A stretch of 51,711 nt of DNA, from positions 1 through 51,711 of the forward strand of contig CAMLJN010000025.1 of assembly GCA_946480445.1 (NCBI GenBank), given 5' to 3'. The notes under the pieces were generated by a model that had not been told where the DNA came from, searched no databases, and worked only from the letters and a program-made list of their open reading frames with translations. Each line of letters starts with the position of its first letter. The first letter of the stretch is position 1. Both the position numbers and the translations under genes were made by a program. This document shows, in pieces, positions 50,313 to 51,711 of this stretch. Source of the stretch: an uncultured Buttiauxella sp. Its GTDB lineage: Bacteria; Pseudomonadota; Gammaproteobacteria; Enterobacterales; Enterobacteriaceae.

Positions 50313-50759
50313 TTAGCTTGTTGGGCTGATCCGTTGAGGCTTGCCCTTAAGCCGTAGGGTGTAGGATGCGCTTACGACACCTGCGGTCGCTACTGACCAG
50401 GAGTTTTGCCGAACTTCAGCAAGGAAAGCGTAGCCGTTTCCCGATGGGAACACGACCTTGAAGGCACGTAGTTCGTCGTTGTGGTATGCTGTTTCCAGTT
50501 CATCCAGCACCGGGTCATCAGCCGCCCAGTTACGGGTCAGGCTCAACTCACCAGGCGCGGCCAGCCCGTTTGTCATTTCCTGCTCGGTTGAACATAGGGT
50601 TGTGACGTCAATATCCGACTTTTGCCCGCCGGTATAGCTGATTTCTCGGGTTGCACACTGCCCCTCCAGCCAGGTTGCTCCGGTGGGATTAACCTCAGTG
50701 GCCGGACCATCGGTGATGGAGAGTTTCGTACCCTGCGTTTTTTCGTATTTACTGCTCAT
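50313..50759 (-). CDS. Major tail tube protein of prophage 2 (148 aa)
   Basis: Tube subunit of a lambda-type siphovirus tail. It begins MSSKYEKTQGTKLSITDGP, then TLCSTEQEMTNGLAAPGELSLTRNW, an acidic loop, and ends in SASYTLRLKGKPQRI. The length and position, between the tail completion genes and the G chaperone, match the HK97/ES18-type tube protein. A terminator sits 20 bases before its start, so it may have extra transcription control. Confidence 0.87.
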   Translation of the reverse strand: MSSKYEKTQGTKLSITDGPATEVNPTGATWLEGQCATREISYTGGQKSDIDVTTLCSTEQEMTNGLAAPGELSLTRNWAADDPVLDELETAYHNDELRAFKVVFPSGNGYAFLAEVRQNSWSVATAGVVSASYTLRLKGKPQRISPTS

Positions 50760-50776
50760 TAGCGATCTCCTGACAT

Positions 50777-50798
50777 AAAAAAGCCACCAGAAGGTGGC
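50777..50798 (-). terminator. Terminator inside the late operon before the tail tube gene
   Basis: Minus strand GCCACC-TTCT-GGTGGC then six T (50777-50798). Late transcription of this phage must read through it (Q-type antitermination) or restart downstream. Confidence 0.83.
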
Positions 50799-50816
50799 GA
50801 TGTTTGAGGGGTATAT

Positions 50817-51164
50817 TCATTCCCAGATTTGAACTTCTATCGTTGCGCGGTATAGGCTCGTATCTGACTCATAACTGCTTGTTCTGTTAATGCTGACGGG
50901 GTTAAGAGGTTTTATGGCTTCCTGCGCCCGCGCCCTTATTTCCCTGGCCTTATCAATAGTTTTAGCGTACACATCAATCTGAAGAGAGGTTGCTGTTTCG
51001 GCCTGACCGCACAGGACATCGCCTTCCGTTTCTGATATAAGCGAGAAAACGATCCATGGCGGCGATACGGCTGGTTCACCCTGGGCGTTAAGTTTCACTA
51101 CGTACGGGTAAGCATTCCCCCCTACCAGCGGTTTCAGATACGGTTTTATGTCGGCTTCTGTCAT
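50817..51164 (-). CDS. Tail completion protein (DUF3168-like, 115 aa)
   Basis: Tail terminator or connector protein in the position of lambda gpU/Z. MTEADIKPYLKPLVGGNAYPYVV and ATSLQIDVYAKTIDKAREIRARAQEAI are typical of DUF3168-like proteins. It overlaps the upstream gp10-like gene by 4 bases (ATGA). Confidence 0.82.
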   Translation of the reverse strand: MTEADIKPYLKPLVGGNAYPYVVKLNAQGEPAVSPPWIVFSLISETEGDVLCGQAETATSLQIDVYAKTIDKAREIRARAQEAIKPLNPVSINRTSSYESDTSLYRATIEVQIWE

Positions 51165-51607
51165 TTGATAAGCGCCCTGTCTATGGCCCTGTTGGCCTCG
51201 TCAAACGCAGCCTTTGCTGCTTCTTCCTGTCGTGAGTCATAGGCGGGGCGAAGGAAAGGAATGGGTGCCATGTTCGACGTCCCCATTTCGACAAAACGCC
51301 AGTAAAACGCATTGTTCCTGTTACTGGCTTTCATCTTTCCGTCGCTGGCACCTGTGCGAGGGTTGGCTCCACGGACATGGACGCCGGAAATAATGCCACC
51401 GCCACGATCGCGCATCGTCACTACAACGATGTTTCTCCTGAGCTTCCCGGTTCGCTTTGGCGCGCGTTTCTTCGCTTCGTCTCTGAAAATAGTCGCAGCC
51501 GCCCTGGTTGCATTACGCATAACCCCGCGATTTTCAGCTTTGCTGAGCGCTTCGAGGTCTTTGGATAAATCCAGCAGGCCGGAGAAATCGAGTCTGGTAT
51601 CAATCAT
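51161..51607 (-). CDS. HK97 gp10-like tail-completion protein (148 aa)
   Basis: Head-tail joining protein. The motif FRDEAKKRAPKRTGKLRRNIVV at about residues 42-63 is the HK97 gp10 signature (A-P-x-x-T-G-x-L-R). The C-terminus has YWRFVEMGTSNMAPIPFLRPAYD, also family-typical. The ATG at 51607 is preferred over a GTG at 51628 because it overlaps the preceding stop (ATGA). Confidence 0.9.
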   Translation of the reverse strand: MIDTRLDFSGLLDLSKDLEALSKAENRGVMRNATRAAATIFRDEAKKRAPKRTGKLRRNIVVVTMRDRGGGIISGVHVRGANPRTGASDGKMKASNRNNAFYWRFVEMGTSNMAPIPFLRPAYDSRQEEAAKAAFDEANRAIDRALIK

Positions 51608-51711
51608 CCCTTTACCCCGCTTTTGCACAGGATTTCCAACCGCGTAAATTTATCATTCGGGATCGGCGGTGCGGCTAGTTCATATATCAAAGGAGGTAAC
51701 CCCCGCGGCGC
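51604..51711 (-). CDS. 3' end of a head-closure-type protein, cut by the window edge
   Basis: The last 35 codons of a gene running off the right edge: the frame ends IYELAAPPIPNDKFTR...KSGVKG and its TGA (51604-51606) overlaps the ATG of the gp10-like gene. By position it should be a head-tail adaptor or closure protein; too short to classify. Confidence 0.6.
   Translation of the reverse strand, partial: APRGLPPLIYELAAPPIPNDKFTRLEILCKSGVKG

Overview
The window is enterobacterial chromosomal DNA. Its core block has the gene order known from E. coli and relatives: otsB, araH-araG-araF, ftnB, yecJ, yecR, ftnA, yecA, tRNA-Leu. Protein sequences and local differences (no tyrP, an extra CNT transporter and an extra DUF3574 lipoprotein) fit Enterobacter or a close genus better than E. 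coli; this placement is by recognition, not by search. Two different prophages flank the core block, and both run off the window.

Positions 1 to about 27490 hold the right part of a P2/HP1-type myovirus prophage (prophage 1). From right to left it has an integrase, a frameshifted BRCT-domain gene, a 186-type CI repressor, a divergent Apl/Cox-CII-Fil early operon, Dam methylase, an HUH replication initiator, a small LexA-boxed gene, an Ogr-type late activator, and portal plus terminase facing right. Leftward late operons then encode scaffold, capsid, head completion, sheath, tube, holin, M15 endolysin, Rz/Rz1, a frameshifting chaperone pair, tape measure, baseplate and tail fibre. A non-cleavable-looking CI together with a LexA-boxed small gene suggests induction by an SOS-made antirepressor, as with Tum of phage 186. 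The prophage ends inside the last codons of otsB, exactly where otsA should begin, so it appears to split the otsBA trehalose operon.

Positions 27479 to about 37700 are host DNA: trehalose-6-phosphate phosphatase with a sigma-S-like promoter, the arabinose ABC importer with an AraC half-site and REP-like stems, two ferritins, two small lipoproteins, a CNT nucleoside transporter and a YecA-family protein. A Fur-like box lies in an otherwise empty gap.

Positions 37704 to the end belong to a lambda-like siphovirus prophage (prophage 2) inserted in a tRNA-Leu(UAA) gene, of which only the 3' part is left here. Next to the attachment site are two rightward accessory cassettes: a LexA-controlled DinI-like gene, and an ImmA/IrrE protease with a two-helix membrane protein. 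Leftward late genes follow: tail fibre (frameshifted), DUF6453, gpJ, a small peptidase-like tail protein, two distal tail proteins, tape measure, a small membrane-protein moron placed like HK97 gene 15, G/GT chaperones with a -1 frameshift site, tail tube, tail completion, an HK97 gp10-like protein and a truncated head-closure gene. No rRNA genes, complete tRNAs, CRISPR arrays or insertion sequences were seen.
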